A DNA stretch of 64,000 bases from Anatilimnocola floriformis (GCF_024256385.1 NZ_JAMLFW010000001.1:1674001-1738000); one strand, 5' to 3'. Counted from the first letter of the stretch, positions 37,532 through 46,532 are shown. Notes: a model not told the origin generated them from the letters alone. Program-made: numbers and translations.

Positions 37532-38143
37532 ATGGCGGGAATCAATCCTTATGAGTCGCCGCAGATCCCGATTGAGTCTGAAGCAGACCGGCCGCAGCCC
37601 TGGCTGCTTGCTTATCTGCAAATCATCGCAACGGGGGCTCTCATCTTCATTGCCGTTGGAGTGTTGGCGAACGGTGAGCACGCGCGGGATTGCCCAGAGT
37701 ATTTTCGCATTGTGAAGAACTGGGAAGGTGATGATTGGGGCATTTGGATCCATGCCATCTTTCAAGGGGCGCTGGAATCTTTGGTCGTGGGGGTTTTGCT
37801 CTCAACATTGTTCATCGCCGTTGCTGGACGAATGACTCGCGTACCGATGACGTACGAGAAGGCAGCGATCAGAATACTCTGGATAGCTATTGGAGGAGCG
37901 TCTATCAGCTTCATGGCGGGGCTTATTGCCTCCATGTTCAGTGACGGGTTTCCCGATCTTTCGCGTAAGGTATTCTCGCAGGCTCCTACTGAACCTCGGC
38001 AGTTACTAAAATTTGCTCGGGTCAGCGTAAGCGTTTGCAGTCTGCAGCTGAGCACCGTTTTTTTTGCCGTGGTTCATCTGGTTCAGATGTATAGAGAAAT
38101 CCGCCGAACGCCCGCACAACCCGCTGATTTACCGGCGAACTAG
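37532..38143 (+). CDS. Planctomycete membrane protein with N-terminal NPYESP motif
   Basis: This 203-residue protein begins MAGINPYESPQIPIESE, a start typical of a large planctomycete group of small membrane proteins. It has four likely transmembrane helices (about residues 23-45, 72-97, 111-131 and 162-187). No functional motif is seen. The NPYESP tag is a known but unexplained feature of the group. It is divergent from the TPR/metallopeptidase gene. Confidence 0.75.
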   Translation: MAGINPYESPQIPIESEADRPQPWLLAYLQIIATGALIFIAVGVLANGEHARDCPEYFRIVKNWEGDDWGIWIHAIFQGALESLVVGVLLSTLFIAVAGRMTRVPMTYEKAAIRILWIAIGGASISFMAGLIASMFSDGFPDLSRKVFSQAPTEPRQLLKFARVSVSVCSLQLSTVFFAVVHLVQMYREIRRTPAQPADLPAN

Positions 38144-38271
38144 CGGCAAAGCTGCAATCAACATGCCGATGCAAAAATTCCCCTCGCCGATTAAGATGAG
38201 GTTCTCGGCAATGCGTTAAGTCCGGTGTTGAAGAACGGCGAGCGAAGGGCTCGGAACGGAAGTGAGCGGCG

Positions 38272-39408
38272 ATGACGGCGGTAACTTTGACCTGCCCCTT
38301 TTGTGCGGGCAATATTCAAGTCGATGCGAGCATGGGTGGCCAGCAGGTCGCTTGTCCCCTTTGTCACAATGTGCTCGTGCTGCCGCCGCCGGAGGTGCTC
38401 GCCCCGCATCTCGCGCCCCAATATCAACAGCCTCAGTTCCAGCAACCGCAGTATCAGCCCCAGCCGAATTATCCGCAGCAGGGCTATCAACCGCAGCCGT
38501 CGTTTCCGCAGTTCCACCAGCAGCCGCAGCCATCGATGCCGCCAGGCTTCGGCCCGCAGCCCGGCTATGGCCAGCAGAACTTTCCGCAACAGAACTTCGG
38601 TCAGCCCGGATATCAGCAACCGGGCTACCAACAACCTGGGTTCGCACCGCAACAGAATTTTCCTCAGCAACCCGCACCGCAAGAGCAACTGATCACGCTC
38701 GGTTGCCCGGCCTGCCACAATCCGCTGCAAGTCACGGCCGCGATGAGCAACCAGCAAGTCGCTTGTCCCTACTGTTCGACTCCGATCCTCGTGCCGCCGC
38801 TGCAATCGCAGCCGGCGGTGCCAACTCCAGAACCGCTGGGCGAACTCGCGCCACTCCCGCCGGCGCCAACGGAACCCGCGCCGAAAGCGCCGACGCCGCC
38901 CGCCAAACCAACATCGAAATCGCGCGAGCCAGCGCGAGAACCAGCGGGCGACGAACGCATGCCGCCTTCGCGCTCGGCGCCAAAGCGTGAAGCCGACCCG
39001 CAATCGAGCGCACCATCAACGCGGCCGCGACCGTCAACACCGCGCGATGAGCGTTCACCTCCGACGCGCGACGAACGCTCGCCACCCACGCGCAGCGATC
39101 GTTCCGCACCAACTCGCGACGACCGCGCGCCGCCGCGCAAGGAACCAGAACGCTCGGCCCCGAAAACCGAGTCAACTCAAAAGGAAGTCCGCCGCCCCAG
39201 CGAGGAACGGGCACCAAAAAGTGAAGATCGCGCGCAACCGACACCGCAGCGCCGCGCACCAGAACAACCCACCGAACGTCGTCCGCAACCGACACAGCAA
39301 AAGTTGGAAGCCAAATCCGAGCCGCAAGAACCAACCCTCTCGGTCGACGAGTTGTTGCCCCCGACGGTGCTCCCGGGCATGAAACGCGAAATGGGAAAAC
39401 GGGGTTAG
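38272..39408 (+). CDS. Zinc-ribbon protein with prion-like and charged low-complexity regions
   Basis: This 378-residue protein has two zinc-ribbon-like modules: TCPFCAGNIQVDASMGGQQV with ACPLC after it (residues 7-31), and LGCPACHNPLQVTAAMSNQQ with ACPYC after it (about 143-169). Between them lies a Gln/Pro/Tyr/Phe-rich tract of about 110 residues (QPQYQPQPNYPQQGYQPQPS and similar), and after the second ribbon a long Pro/Arg/Ser/Asp-rich tail with repeats such as DERSPPTRDERSPPTR. Zinc ribbons followed by disordered tails are common in planctomycetes. Nucleic acid or protein binding is likely; the true role is unknown. Confidence 0.75.
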   Translation: MTAVTLTCPFCAGNIQVDASMGGQQVACPLCHNVLVLPPPEVLAPHLAPQYQQPQFQQPQYQPQPNYPQQGYQPQPSFPQFHQQPQPSMPPGFGPQPGYGQQNFPQQNFGQPGYQQPGYQQPGFAPQQNFPQQPAPQEQLITLGCPACHNPLQVTAAMSNQQVACPYCSTPILVPPLQSQPAVPTPEPLGELAPLPPAPTEPAPKAPTPPAKPTSKSREPAREPAGDERMPPSRSAPKREADPQSSAPSTRPRPSTPRDERSPPTRDERSPPTRSDRSAPTRDDRAPPRKEPERSAPKTESTQKEVRRPSEERAPKSEDRAQPTPQRRAPEQPTERRPQPTQQKLEAKSEPQEPTLSVDELLPPTVLPGMKREMGKRG

Positions 39409-39514
39409 CCAGCGACGAGCGGTTTCAAAGAAGTTCGCCGATTCGCGTTTCGTGTACGCACTGCGATCCCTTCCACCGTCTTCTCTTCCTCCCGCCTCTC
39501 GTCTCTACCCAACC

Positions 39515-40672
39515 TCACTCATACCCAAACCGTTCAAAATACCCCGCCCAGCGGCGACGAATTTCGCTGGCCGTTTCCTCATCCATGGTCGGGTGCTTGT
39601 TCTTCTTAAAGTCTTTTTCCTTCTCCATGTGCTGGATGATTTTTTCCCGCACCGGTTCGAAGTTGTTGAGCTGCAACTTCTGATAAATCTTCTCGCATTC
39701 GCCGACCGGGTCTTTCACCAGGTCTTCGTACTTCAATTCGTACAAGTCGCCGGGCGGGATTTCATTCCGTTGCTTTTCATAGCCGCGATACATTCGCTCG
39801 AAGCAGTCAAAAACATACTCGCGGTTGTTCTTATGATTCGCGACTTGCAAGCCTTGCACGTCGTCGAGCGATTCCCATAGTCGCATTGTTGACGGGAAGA
39901 GCGAAAAGGGATGCCGCGCGATGTGCACGAACTTCGCGCCGGGAAACCATCGCGAAAAATGGCCGATTCGGCCGGTGTGCGGCGGCGATTTCAGCAGCAG
40001 CTGTTTGTGCTTGGTGGTGAGCGTGATGAGCTTGGTGAAGTACATCAGCGCTGCTTTGAAACGCTCCAGATGCTCGGGCGAGCATTCGTCGAGGTTCAGC
40101 GAATCGGAATAATCCGGCGGCGTGTCGTTGGGAAACGCCATGCGCGCGTAAGGCGTGGGGGCGCCGAGCGCGAGGATCGCAAATTCGTCTTCCTGAGGCC
40201 GATCGAAACCTGCGGCCATGTTGTCCATCGGCCGTTGCTTGGGAACGAGCCAGGTCATTCGCTTGCCGACGAGCCACTCGGTGAGATAGGTGTGGTGCGG
40301 CGCCATGCACTGATACGTATTCGGCGTGGCGAACCGCGAATCGTTGCTCAGCAGTTCGTGCAGCAACGTCGTGCCGCTCCGCCAATGGCCGACGATAAAG
40401 ACCGGCGGCGTTTCGATCCGCGTGCGCTCAATGTAACCGCCGAACCAAATGCGCTGAGCCAGCGCACAGATTGAATTGAACGGCGTGGTGGCGGTGATGA
40501 TGGCCGCCATCGGCATGCGGAGCGGATGAATGCGAAAGCCGTGACGAGCGAGCAGGCTGAACCAATCGCTGATCCGCAGCGCGTGCCAAAAGCGTGGGCT
40601 GTACCACGGATAGGTGTTCATCTTCGACTTCTCCAAAGAAGCCGATTTCACATTGGCTGGCGTGTCGCCCAT
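39515..40672 (-). CDS. Sulfotransferase family protein
   Basis: This 385-residue protein belongs to the PAPS-dependent sulfotransferases. The phosphosulfate-binding loop is PPVFIVGHWRSGTTLLHELL near residue 95, and the second PAPS-binding segment is FPGAKFVHIARHPFSLFPST. The remainder (GDLYELKYEDLVKDPVGECE) fits the family's C-terminal pattern. The acceptor (carbohydrate, lipid or peptide) is unknown. It starts 11 nt after lipA on the same strand, so it may be transcribed with the lipoate genes, perhaps only by position. Confidence 0.9.
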   Translation of the reverse strand: MGDTPANVKSASLEKSKMNTYPWYSPRFWHALRISDWFSLLARHGFRIHPLRMPMAAIITATTPFNSICALAQRIWFGGYIERTRIETPPVFIVGHWRSGTTLLHELLSNDSRFATPNTYQCMAPHHTYLTEWLVGKRMTWLVPKQRPMDNMAAGFDRPQEDEFAILALGAPTPYARMAFPNDTPPDYSDSLNLDECSPEHLERFKAALMYFTKLITLTTKHKQLLLKSPPHTGRIGHFSRWFPGAKFVHIARHPFSLFPSTMRLWESLDDVQGLQVANHKNNREYVFDCFERMYRGYEKQRNEIPPGDLYELKYEDLVKDPVGECEKIYQKLQLNNFEPVREKIIQHMEKEKDFKKNKHPTMDEETASEIRRRWAGYFERFGYE

Positions 40673-40683
40673 CGATTCCCTCG

Positions 40684-41697
40684 TTAAACGCTGGCCGTGT
40701 CGGCGAGCGAAGCGACTGCTTGGGACTGCGCACTTGCAGCATCAGCAAGGTCGCGCGCGTGATAACTGCTGCGGACAAACGGCCCGCTCGCCACTTCGGC
40801 AAATCCCATCTTGCGGGCTGCATTGCCGAGAAAATCAAACTCTTCCGGCGGCACGTAACGAACCACCGGCAAGTAATGGTCGGCTGCGGTGGCGCTCGGC
40901 ATCAGATACTGACCGAGCGTGAGCAGATCGCAATTCACGCTCCGCAGATCGGCGAGGACTTCAAAAATCTCTTCCGTCGTTTCGCCGAGGCCGAGCATCA
41001 AGCCGCTCTTCGTCTTGATCGTCGGATCGAGTTCCTTGATCCGCTTGAGCAAATGGAGCGTCCAGCGATAGTCCGACTTCGGCCCGCGCACTTTGCGATA
41101 AAGTCGCGGCACCGTTTCGGTGTTGTGATTGAAGACTTCAGGCCGGGCCGCAACCACGCGGGCGAGAGCGGCTTCGTTGTTGATGAAATCGGGCGTGAGA
41201 ACTTCCACGGCAGCGCCGGTCTTTTCGCGGACCGCGAGCACGCACTGATAGAAATGTTCCGCGCCGCCGTCGGCGAGATCATCGCGCGTGACGGAAGTAA
41301 TCACCACGTGTTTCAAACCCAGTCGCAACGAGGCTTCGGCCAGGCGGGCCGGTTCGTCGCTTTCGACTTGCTGCGTCTTGCCGCGAGCGACTGCGCAGAA
41401 GCCGCAGGGCCGGGTGCAGACGTTGCCGAGGATCATGAACGTGGCCGTTTTTTGCGAATAGCACTCCATGCGATTGGGGCACTTCGCGTTATCGCACACG
41501 GTCTCGAGCTTCAGCTCTTCGAGCAAGCTTTGCGTCTGATGGTTGAAGTTCCCCTTGGGCACTTCCCGCTTCAGCCAGCGCGGCAAGCGGCGGTCGGCGA
41601 GTTGTTCTGGTTGTGGTGCAGCAACCGATCCGCAACCACCCGACGTGCAGTCGTTGGTCGGTTCGCGATAGAGAGGCAATTCACGCAACAGATTCAC
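40684..41697 (-). CDS. lipA: Lipoyl synthase
   Basis: This radical SAM enzyme inserts two sulfurs into protein-bound octanoyl groups to make the lipoyl cofactor. Its auxiliary-cluster cysteines lie in CDNAKCPNRMEC (CX4CX5C), the radical SAM cysteines in CTRPCGFC (CX3CX2C), and the C-terminal serine motif is RSSYHA. GTG 41697 gives 337 residues, close to the usual 320; it overlaps the end of lipB by 17 nt. A longer open frame to 41820 lies inside lipB in another frame and lacks family sequence. The product carries an extra Cys-rich segment near its N-terminus (TNDCTSGGCGSV). Confidence 0.95.
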   Translation of the reverse strand: MNLLRELPLYREPTNDCTSGGCGSVAAPQPEQLADRRLPRWLKREVPKGNFNHQTQSLLEELKLETVCDNAKCPNRMECYSQKTATFMILGNVCTRPCGFCAVARGKTQQVESDEPARLAEASLRLGLKHVVITSVTRDDLADGGAEHFYQCVLAVREKTGAAVEVLTPDFINNEAALARVVAARPEVFNHNTETVPRLYRKVRGPKSDYRWTLHLLKRIKELDPTIKTKSGLMLGLGETTEEIFEVLADLRSVNCDLLTLGQYLMPSATAADHYLPVVRYVPPEEFDFLGNAARKMGFAEVASGPFVRSSYHARDLADAASAQSQAVASLADTASV

Positions 41698-42493
41698 GAG
41701 ATGCTGTTCCAGGAAATTCGGGGGCAATTTCAGGTAGGAGCGGATGGCTGGTATGCAGCTGATAGTTGCCGCAGTCGAACGCGGCAGCCAGCTGGGCCAC
41801 CACGGCGGCTCGGACAGCATCCATTTTAACCGGGATTGCCGTCTCGGACAGGAGAGACGACGGCACCGGCCGGGTGGGGAATTCGAGGGAGTTTTTAGCA
41901 GCGGGCTGAGTAGCCGTCAGGTCGCGGTATTCCGCAGCGGGGACAGCTTCGATGCGGCGCATGCTCCGCAGGTCGGGGTCGACATTCAAAAATGCCCCAT
42001 GCGTCGACACGCCGAACTTGACGGCCACGCCCAGCGCGGCGAGCAAGCCGCTCTTGCCCCACAGACCGAAATGTTTCGGCAGGGTCTGGGTTTGCACATT
42101 CAGCGTCTGAAGTGCATCGGCCAAACCGTTTTGCCACCGCCGCAGAAAATCGCCCACGCTCCAGCGATGCCAGCCGAGCTGTGTAATGACATAAATGGCT
42201 AGTTGCCCCGGCGCGTGCAACAAACAACCGCCGCCACGAGCGACATAGCGGACCGTCAGCTCGCGCTCGGCGAGCTCAGCGCCGGTGAGTTGCAATTGAT
42301 CGCGCGAACCGCGGCGACCGATGGTGATCACATTCGGATGTTCGCACATCAGCACCGTCATGCGGCCATCGCCGCGGGTGACGGCGTCATAAGCCAGCCG
42401 CTTTTGAGCGGTCAGGCAGTCTTCGTAGTCGACCAATCCCAGGGAGAAAAAATGGGTGGCAAACGGCGGCAGTGCGGGCGCGCGACGCGACAT
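41681..42493 (-). CDS. lipB: LipB-like octanoyltransferase, divergent at the active site
   Basis: This 270-residue protein aligns with octanoyl-ACP:protein transferases: DYEDCLTAQKRLAYDAVTRG, CEHPNVITIGRRGSRDQL, ARGGGCLLHAPGQLAIYVI, and GVSTHGAFLNVDPDL. In the canonical enzyme a Lys lies in K-I-x-S-L-G and a Cys in P-C-G. Here the matching places read GLLAALG and RIEAVPAAE, so both catalytic residues seem absent. A Cys appears instead in RGGGCLLH. The enzyme may use a rearranged centre or be a non-catalytic relative. The lipB-lipA overlap supports a lipoate role. The comparison was made by eye. Confidence 0.8.
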   Translation of the reverse strand: MSRRAPALPPFATHFFSLGLVDYEDCLTAQKRLAYDAVTRGDGRMTVLMCEHPNVITIGRRGSRDQLQLTGAELAERELTVRYVARGGGCLLHAPGQLAIYVITQLGWHRWSVGDFLRRWQNGLADALQTLNVQTQTLPKHFGLWGKSGLLAALGVAVKFGVSTHGAFLNVDPDLRSMRRIEAVPAAEYRDLTATQPAAKNSLEFPTRPVPSSLLSETAIPVKMDAVRAAVVAQLAAAFDCGNYQLHTSHPLLPEIAPEFPGTASRESVA

Positions 42494-42614
42494 AAGTAGA
42501 ACATCTGGCGACGGGTAGATAAGCCGAACGAGGAGGGGCGGAGATTAGCAGAGCGTTAAGAATCGAGCGAGGTCAAGAAAGATGGGTTCGCTAGCGTCAG
42601 GTCCTTTGCAGAAG

Positions 42615-42815
42615 GACCCATTGTCGACTTTCGCTCCCGCGAAAGTCCAACGCAGGCGGGGTCGGTTACTGTCGTGTTTGGCAATCGCATGAGTTCTAGG
42701 AGAGCGACCTTCCACCGCTACTCTCCGAGGTCCGGAACATCGCGGAGCTCGTTCCTTGGCGCGCGTTGTCCTTCCTCCGTTTAACTTTCGCGGAGCGAAA
42801 GTCGACGATGGGTCG
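42615..42815. repeat. Inverted-repeat element (MITE/REP-like)
   Basis: Two 23-bp arms (42615-42637 and 42793-42815) are inverted copies with a single mismatch. They enclose about 155 nt with no gene. Each arm contains part of an ACTTTCGC-type palindrome, and a GAAAGTC copy follows the left arm, so the left end can fold on itself at 42626-42647. The shape resembles a small non-autonomous mobile element or a pair of REP sequences. Confidence 0.6.
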
Positions 42816-43018
42816 TTACCGAAGTGAGCAAAAATTGAACGAGGGGCAGCGATTGACAGCATGTGAACAAACGTATAAAATTGAGCGCCGACGACTATGC
42901 CGCGCTCTTTGAAAAGTTGGTGTTATTTGTGACTCGAGCCTCTCGCTTGCAGAAACCAATCGATCGCCGGTTGATGGTCTCCGGCTTTGAATGGTTACTT
43001 GTAGTAAGTGGTGCGAGG

Positions 43019-43231
43019 TGTTGTGAAAGTGTTGTGAGAACTGACTCGCTTTCAGCTCGACTTAATTGCGGCAAGTTGTTTCCAGCCTTGAGTTAGCAGT
43101 CTTGAATGTCAAAATTGACCGAAAACGCGCTGTTGTGAAAAACTTGCCTTCGGACAGCCATTTGTGGACGCAACCTTCGGCTGCATCGATGTTTAGGAAG
43201 GTTCTCGCTGCGGTGAAAAGGTGTTGTAAAA
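43019..43231. repeat. Repeated TGTTGTGAAA motifs upstream of the sigma factor gene
   Basis: The motif TGTTGTGAAA occurs exactly at 43019-43028 and 43131-43140, with near copies at 43030-43039 (TGTTGTGAGA) and 43222-43231 (TGTTGTAAAA). The first two are 11 bp apart, one turn of the helix. The last two are each followed by ACTTG. They may be binding sites for a regulator of the neighbouring sigma/anti-sigma pair. Confidence 0.4.
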
Positions 43232-43350
43232 CTTGTACCGTTGTGCGAGCGGCCGCTTTTTGCCCAGAAGCAAGATCCGGCGGGCAGCGGTAACATTGGT
43301 TTTGGTACCGCACATCAGCTGCTGCCCCGGCCAAGCAGGATACCCGCCTG

Positions 43351-43890
43351 TTGGAAACGACCCTGTCTGCGATCGACTGGCAAGCCGCGCTCACGCTCCA
43401 CGACCGGTGGCTGCGCACGGTGATCCTTGCGCGGTTGCAAGAGCCGCAGGCCGTGGATGATGTGATGCAGGAAGTGGCTTTGGCGGCGGTTCGGCAGGCG
43501 GCACCGCTGGCCGATGTGGCGAAGCTGGCGCCGTGGCTGTATCAGCTCGCCGTGCGGCAGTCGCTGTTGTATCGGCGGAAGTGTGGTCGGCGGCGAAAGT
43601 TGGTGCAGCGGGCGATGGAGCTCACGCCGGTCGAGACGCGCGAGACGCCGGCTCAGCCGCTGGGTTGGTTGCTGGCGAGTGAACGGCGGGATTTAGTGCG
43701 GCGGGCGCTCGATCTGTTGCCCGCGCGCGATGCCCAGATCCTGCTTTTGAAATACACCGAGGATTGGAACTATCACCAGATTGCGGCGCATCTGGGTTGC
43801 AGCCATGCTGCCGTGGAAACGCGGCTGCATCGTGCCCGGCAACGGATGCGCGACGCACTGACGAGATTGAATGCGGAGGTGGAATCGTGA
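43351..43890 (+). CDS. ECF-type RNA polymerase sigma factor
   Basis: This 179-residue protein has sigma region 2 (AVDDVMQEVALAAVRQAAPL, then PWLYQLAVRQSLLYRRKCGR) and region 4 (LLPARDAQILLLKYTEDWNY, then HQIAAHLGCSHAAVETRLHR). It lacks regions 1 and 3, as expected of ECF sigma factors. The start is TTG 43351; the frame is closed upstream by a TAA, and no ATG or GTG lies between that stop and region 2. An AGGA about 10 nt upstream could be the ribosome-binding site. The stop overlaps the GTG start of the anti-sigma-like gene, so the pair is co-translated. Confidence 0.9.
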   Translation: METTLSAIDWQAALTLHDRWLRTVILARLQEPQAVDDVMQEVALAAVRQAAPLADVAKLAPWLYQLAVRQSLLYRRKCGRRRKLVQRAMELTPVETRETPAQPLGWLLASERRDLVRRALDLLPARDAQILLLKYTEDWNYHQIAAHLGCSHAAVETRLHRARQRMRDALTRLNAEVES

Positions 43891-44591
43891 ACGAACCAAA
43901 ACCGAACGCAGAAGACATTGACGACGTGGTGCTCGATCGCCTGGTGGATGGCGAGTTGTCGCCAGCCGAATATCGGCGGGTGCTCCTCTCGCTCGAACAA
44001 CAGCCGGCGGCCTGGCGGAAGTGCGCGCAAGCGTTTCTGCAAGCGCAGGCCTGGCGAGCGGAAATGAACAGTGTGCGGGCCGCGGCAGAAATCAAACCTG
44101 TTGCTCCGCCGCAGGCAGAACCCGCGCCGCAAAAGAACATCGCCGGCGATTGGTTGCGAATGTTTCTCGTCGCCGCGGCGAGCTTCCTGGCGGCGTACTT
44201 CGTGGTGCAGCAATCCTGGAAAGTTGTCGAACGAACTCAACCGGCGAACAACGTGCCAATTGCGAAAGCGCCGGTCGAACCGACTGCCCCGACACAAGCC
44301 GCCGCTCACAACAATCAGCCGCTCGGCAAGGTGCAGCTCGCTGTGAATCGCAACGGTAGTGAAGAGCCGCAGATGATGGATGTAGCCGTTTATGATCCAG
44401 AAACGGCGACCGAGATTTATAAATCATCGCGACCAGCTTTGCCCGATGATTTGTTGCAGGCCCTCACTGCCGAAGGTCACCGCATCGACCGTCAACCGCG
44501 ACTCATGCCGATCCAACTTGACGACGGCCGGCAAATGATGGTGCCAGTCGAAGGTTATCGTATCGTGCCGGTGAACCGGCCTAGCTATTAG
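43887..44591 (+). CDS. Putative membrane anti-sigma factor
   Basis: This 234-residue protein overlaps the sigma gene by 4 nt (GTGA). Its N-terminal part (DDVVLDRLVDGELSPAEYRR) is the usual start of planctomycete anti-sigma domains. A single membrane helix (WLRMFLVAAASFLAAYFVVQ, about residues 90-110) leads to a periplasmic tail with Pro/Ala-rich linker and a globular end (LDDGRQMMVPVEGYRIVPVN). By arrangement it should hold the sigma factor at the membrane until a signal releases it. No zinc-binding HxxxC motif is seen, so it is not of the classical ZAS type. Confidence 0.8.
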   Translation: MNEPKPNAEDIDDVVLDRLVDGELSPAEYRRVLLSLEQQPAAWRKCAQAFLQAQAWRAEMNSVRAAAEIKPVAPPQAEPAPQKNIAGDWLRMFLVAAASFLAAYFVVQQSWKVVERTQPANNVPIAKAPVEPTAPTQAAAHNNQPLGKVQLAVNRNGSEEPQMMDVAVYDPETATEIYKSSRPALPDDLLQALTAEGHRIDRQPRLMPIQLDDGRQMMVPVEGYRIVPVNRPSY

Positions 44592-44602
44592 TCGGTTCGG
44601 TA

Positions 44603-46411
44603 CTAAAACGCATCGTCGAGTTGTTCCTGCAGCGAGAACCACCGCTGTTCGGTGTCGGCGAGTTGCGTCGTCAGGTTGGCGACTTCGTTGTGCAGGCGGA
44701 GAGCTTCCTTCGGATCGGTGGCTTGCATCAGCTGAGCGTTGATGGCTTTTTTCTCGCCATCAAGCTTGGCGATGGCTCGTTCCAGCGTGCTCATTTCTTT
44801 GCGGATTTCGCGCTCGCTGCGCTGTGGCGGAGCGGCTGGTTTTGCCGGGGCTTTATCTGCCGTTTTAGCCGCGGCGCTCGCGCCTTTGGCGAGCGACTTG
44901 GCTTCCTTCAGCTCGCGTTCGCCGGCTTCGATCTCCTTGTTGACGTAGTAGACGTAAGCGTCGTAATCGCCGCGGTAGTTCACCACGTGGCCGTCGCGGA
45001 CTTCGATGATGCAGGTCGCGATGCGGCTCATGAAGTGCCGATCGTGGCTCGTGAAAATCACCGTGCCCTTGTAATCGATCAGGGCCTGCGCGAGGGCTTC
45101 GATCGTATCGACGTCCAAGTGGTTGCCCGGTTCGTCGAGAATCAGAATGTTGTGCTGACTGAGGAGCAGCCCCGCCATGCAGAGGCGGGCTCGTTCGCCA
45201 CCAGAGAGGACCGAGACTTTCTTCTTGACCGCTTCGCCGCGGAAGAGCATGGCGCCGGCCATGTCGAGGATTTGCTGAATCTTGGTTCCCGACGCGGCCT
45301 GGTATTCGAGATAGTCGAGCACCGTTTGCTTCTCGGGCAAGTTCGTATAAACGTGCTGAGCATAAATGCCGACCTGGCAGCCATGGCCCCACTTCACTTC
45401 GCCGGCGAGCGGCGAGAGCGAATCGACCAGCGTGCGGAGGAACGTCGTCTTACCCTGGCCGTTGTCGCCGACGATCGCAGCCCGGCTGCCGTGCTCAATT
45501 TCGACGTCAATGCCGCTGGCGATTTCGCGATCGGGATAACCGATCGACAAATTGCGGCAACGCACGGCAGGCCCCTTGCGCGGCTCGACTTGCGGAGCGC
45601 GGATGAGCGCGGTCGGTTCGTCGCTGGCGATGTCGATGACTTCGAGCTTCTCGAGTTGCTTGCTCTTTGACTTCGCACGGGTCGCGGTGCTCGCGCGGGC
45701 TTTGTTTTTGGCGATGAACTCTTCGAGCTGCTTCCGCTTCGTCAGCACGGCTGCATTGGTTCGCTCTTCGTGCTCACGCTGCTCGACTTGATAGGCCAGA
45801 AAGTCATCGATCTTGCCGGGATACAACGTCAACGCGCCGCGCGCCAGATCGAGGGTGTGACCGCAGGTCGCTTTGAGGAATGCTCGGTCGTGCGAGACGA
45901 TCAGACAGGCTTCGCGGAAGTCCTTGAGAAAGTGCTCGAGCAGAATCTGCGTGCGCAGATCGAGAAAGTTCGTCGGTTCGTCGAGCAGCAGCAGATTCGG
46001 TTCATGTAGCAGGAGCGCCGCGAGCTTCACGCGCGTCTGCCAACCGCCCGAAAGTTTCGCGACAGGTCCTTCGAGGTAAGCGCCTTTGAGTTCGAACTGC
46101 CCAGCGACTTCGCCGCACTTCCAATCGGGCTGGCCGCTGTCGCGCATCAGAAATTGCAGCGCCGACTCGCCCGGTTCAAACGGATCATGCTGGCGCAGGT
46201 AGCCGATGCGAAGTCGCGGGTGGCGAATGATTTCGCCGCTGTCGAGTTCTTCTTCGCCGAGGATCACGCGGAGCAGCGTGCTTTTGCCCGCGCCGTTGCG
46301 GCCGACGAAACCGACCTTTTCGTCGTCGGTGATCGTGGCCTCGGCCTTATCCATGAGGATCTGATCGCCATAGCGTTTCGACGCATTCCGAATCTGCAGC
46401 AGCACAGCCAT
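44603..46411 (-). CDS. ABC-F family ATPase
   Basis: This 602-residue protein consists of two ATP-binding domains in tandem without membrane segments. The first has Walker A GFVGRNGAGKSTLL, signature LSGGWQTRVKLA and Walker B LLLLDEPTNFLD. The second has IVGDNGQGKTTFL, VLSGGERARLCMAG and ILILDEPGNHLDVD. The linker between them (LEEFIAKNKARASTATRAKS) is the charged ABC-F linker, and a coiled-coil C-terminus follows. ABC-F proteins act on ribosomes or translation factors. ATG 46411 is chosen as the longer frame adds a segment without similarity. It converges with the anti-sigma gene. Confidence 0.93.
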   Translation of the reverse strand: MAVLLQIRNASKRYGDQILMDKAEATITDDEKVGFVGRNGAGKSTLLRVILGEEELDSGEIIRHPRLRIGYLRQHDPFEPGESALQFLMRDSGQPDWKCGEVAGQFELKGAYLEGPVAKLSGGWQTRVKLAALLLHEPNLLLLDEPTNFLDLRTQILLEHFLKDFREACLIVSHDRAFLKATCGHTLDLARGALTLYPGKIDDFLAYQVEQREHEERTNAAVLTKRKQLEEFIAKNKARASTATRAKSKSKQLEKLEVIDIASDEPTALIRAPQVEPRKGPAVRCRNLSIGYPDREIASGIDVEIEHGSRAAIVGDNGQGKTTFLRTLVDSLSPLAGEVKWGHGCQVGIYAQHVYTNLPEKQTVLDYLEYQAASGTKIQQILDMAGAMLFRGEAVKKKVSVLSGGERARLCMAGLLLSQHNILILDEPGNHLDVDTIEALAQALIDYKGTVIFTSHDRHFMSRIATCIIEVRDGHVVNYRGDYDAYVYYVNKEIEAGERELKEAKSLAKGASAAAKTADKAPAKPAAPPQRSEREIRKEMSTLERAIAKLDGEKKAINAQLMQATDPKEALRLHNEVANLTTQLADTEQRWFSLQEQLDDAF

Positions 46412-46532
46412 CGCGAACCAACCCTCTTCCCGAACTTCCCAAGCAAAAGTCAAAAACCCATCGTACGTAAGGGGTTAAAATTGGTAAAGGCGGTTCAGCC
46501 GGGCAGTTGGCGGGTGGGAGCACCGGTTGCGG

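Larger units (their letters stand above)
42494..43350. other. Gene-poor 857-nt stretch between lipB and the sigma factor gene
   Basis: No convincing coding sequence was found here. The open frames (for example on plus from 42863) do not show conserved-looking sequence. The stretch holds a 23-bp imperfect inverted-repeat pair (42615-42815), two small internal hairpins (42600-42618, 42626-42647) and a set of TGTTGTGAAA-like repeats (43019-43231). Divergent promoters of lipB and the sigma factor gene must lie in it. Confidence 0.6.

Noticed and set aside
42863-43096. Open frame of 77 codons before the sigma factor gene
   Set aside because: It starts at GTG without a clear ribosome-binding site, shows no conserved-looking sequence and overlaps repeated motifs.
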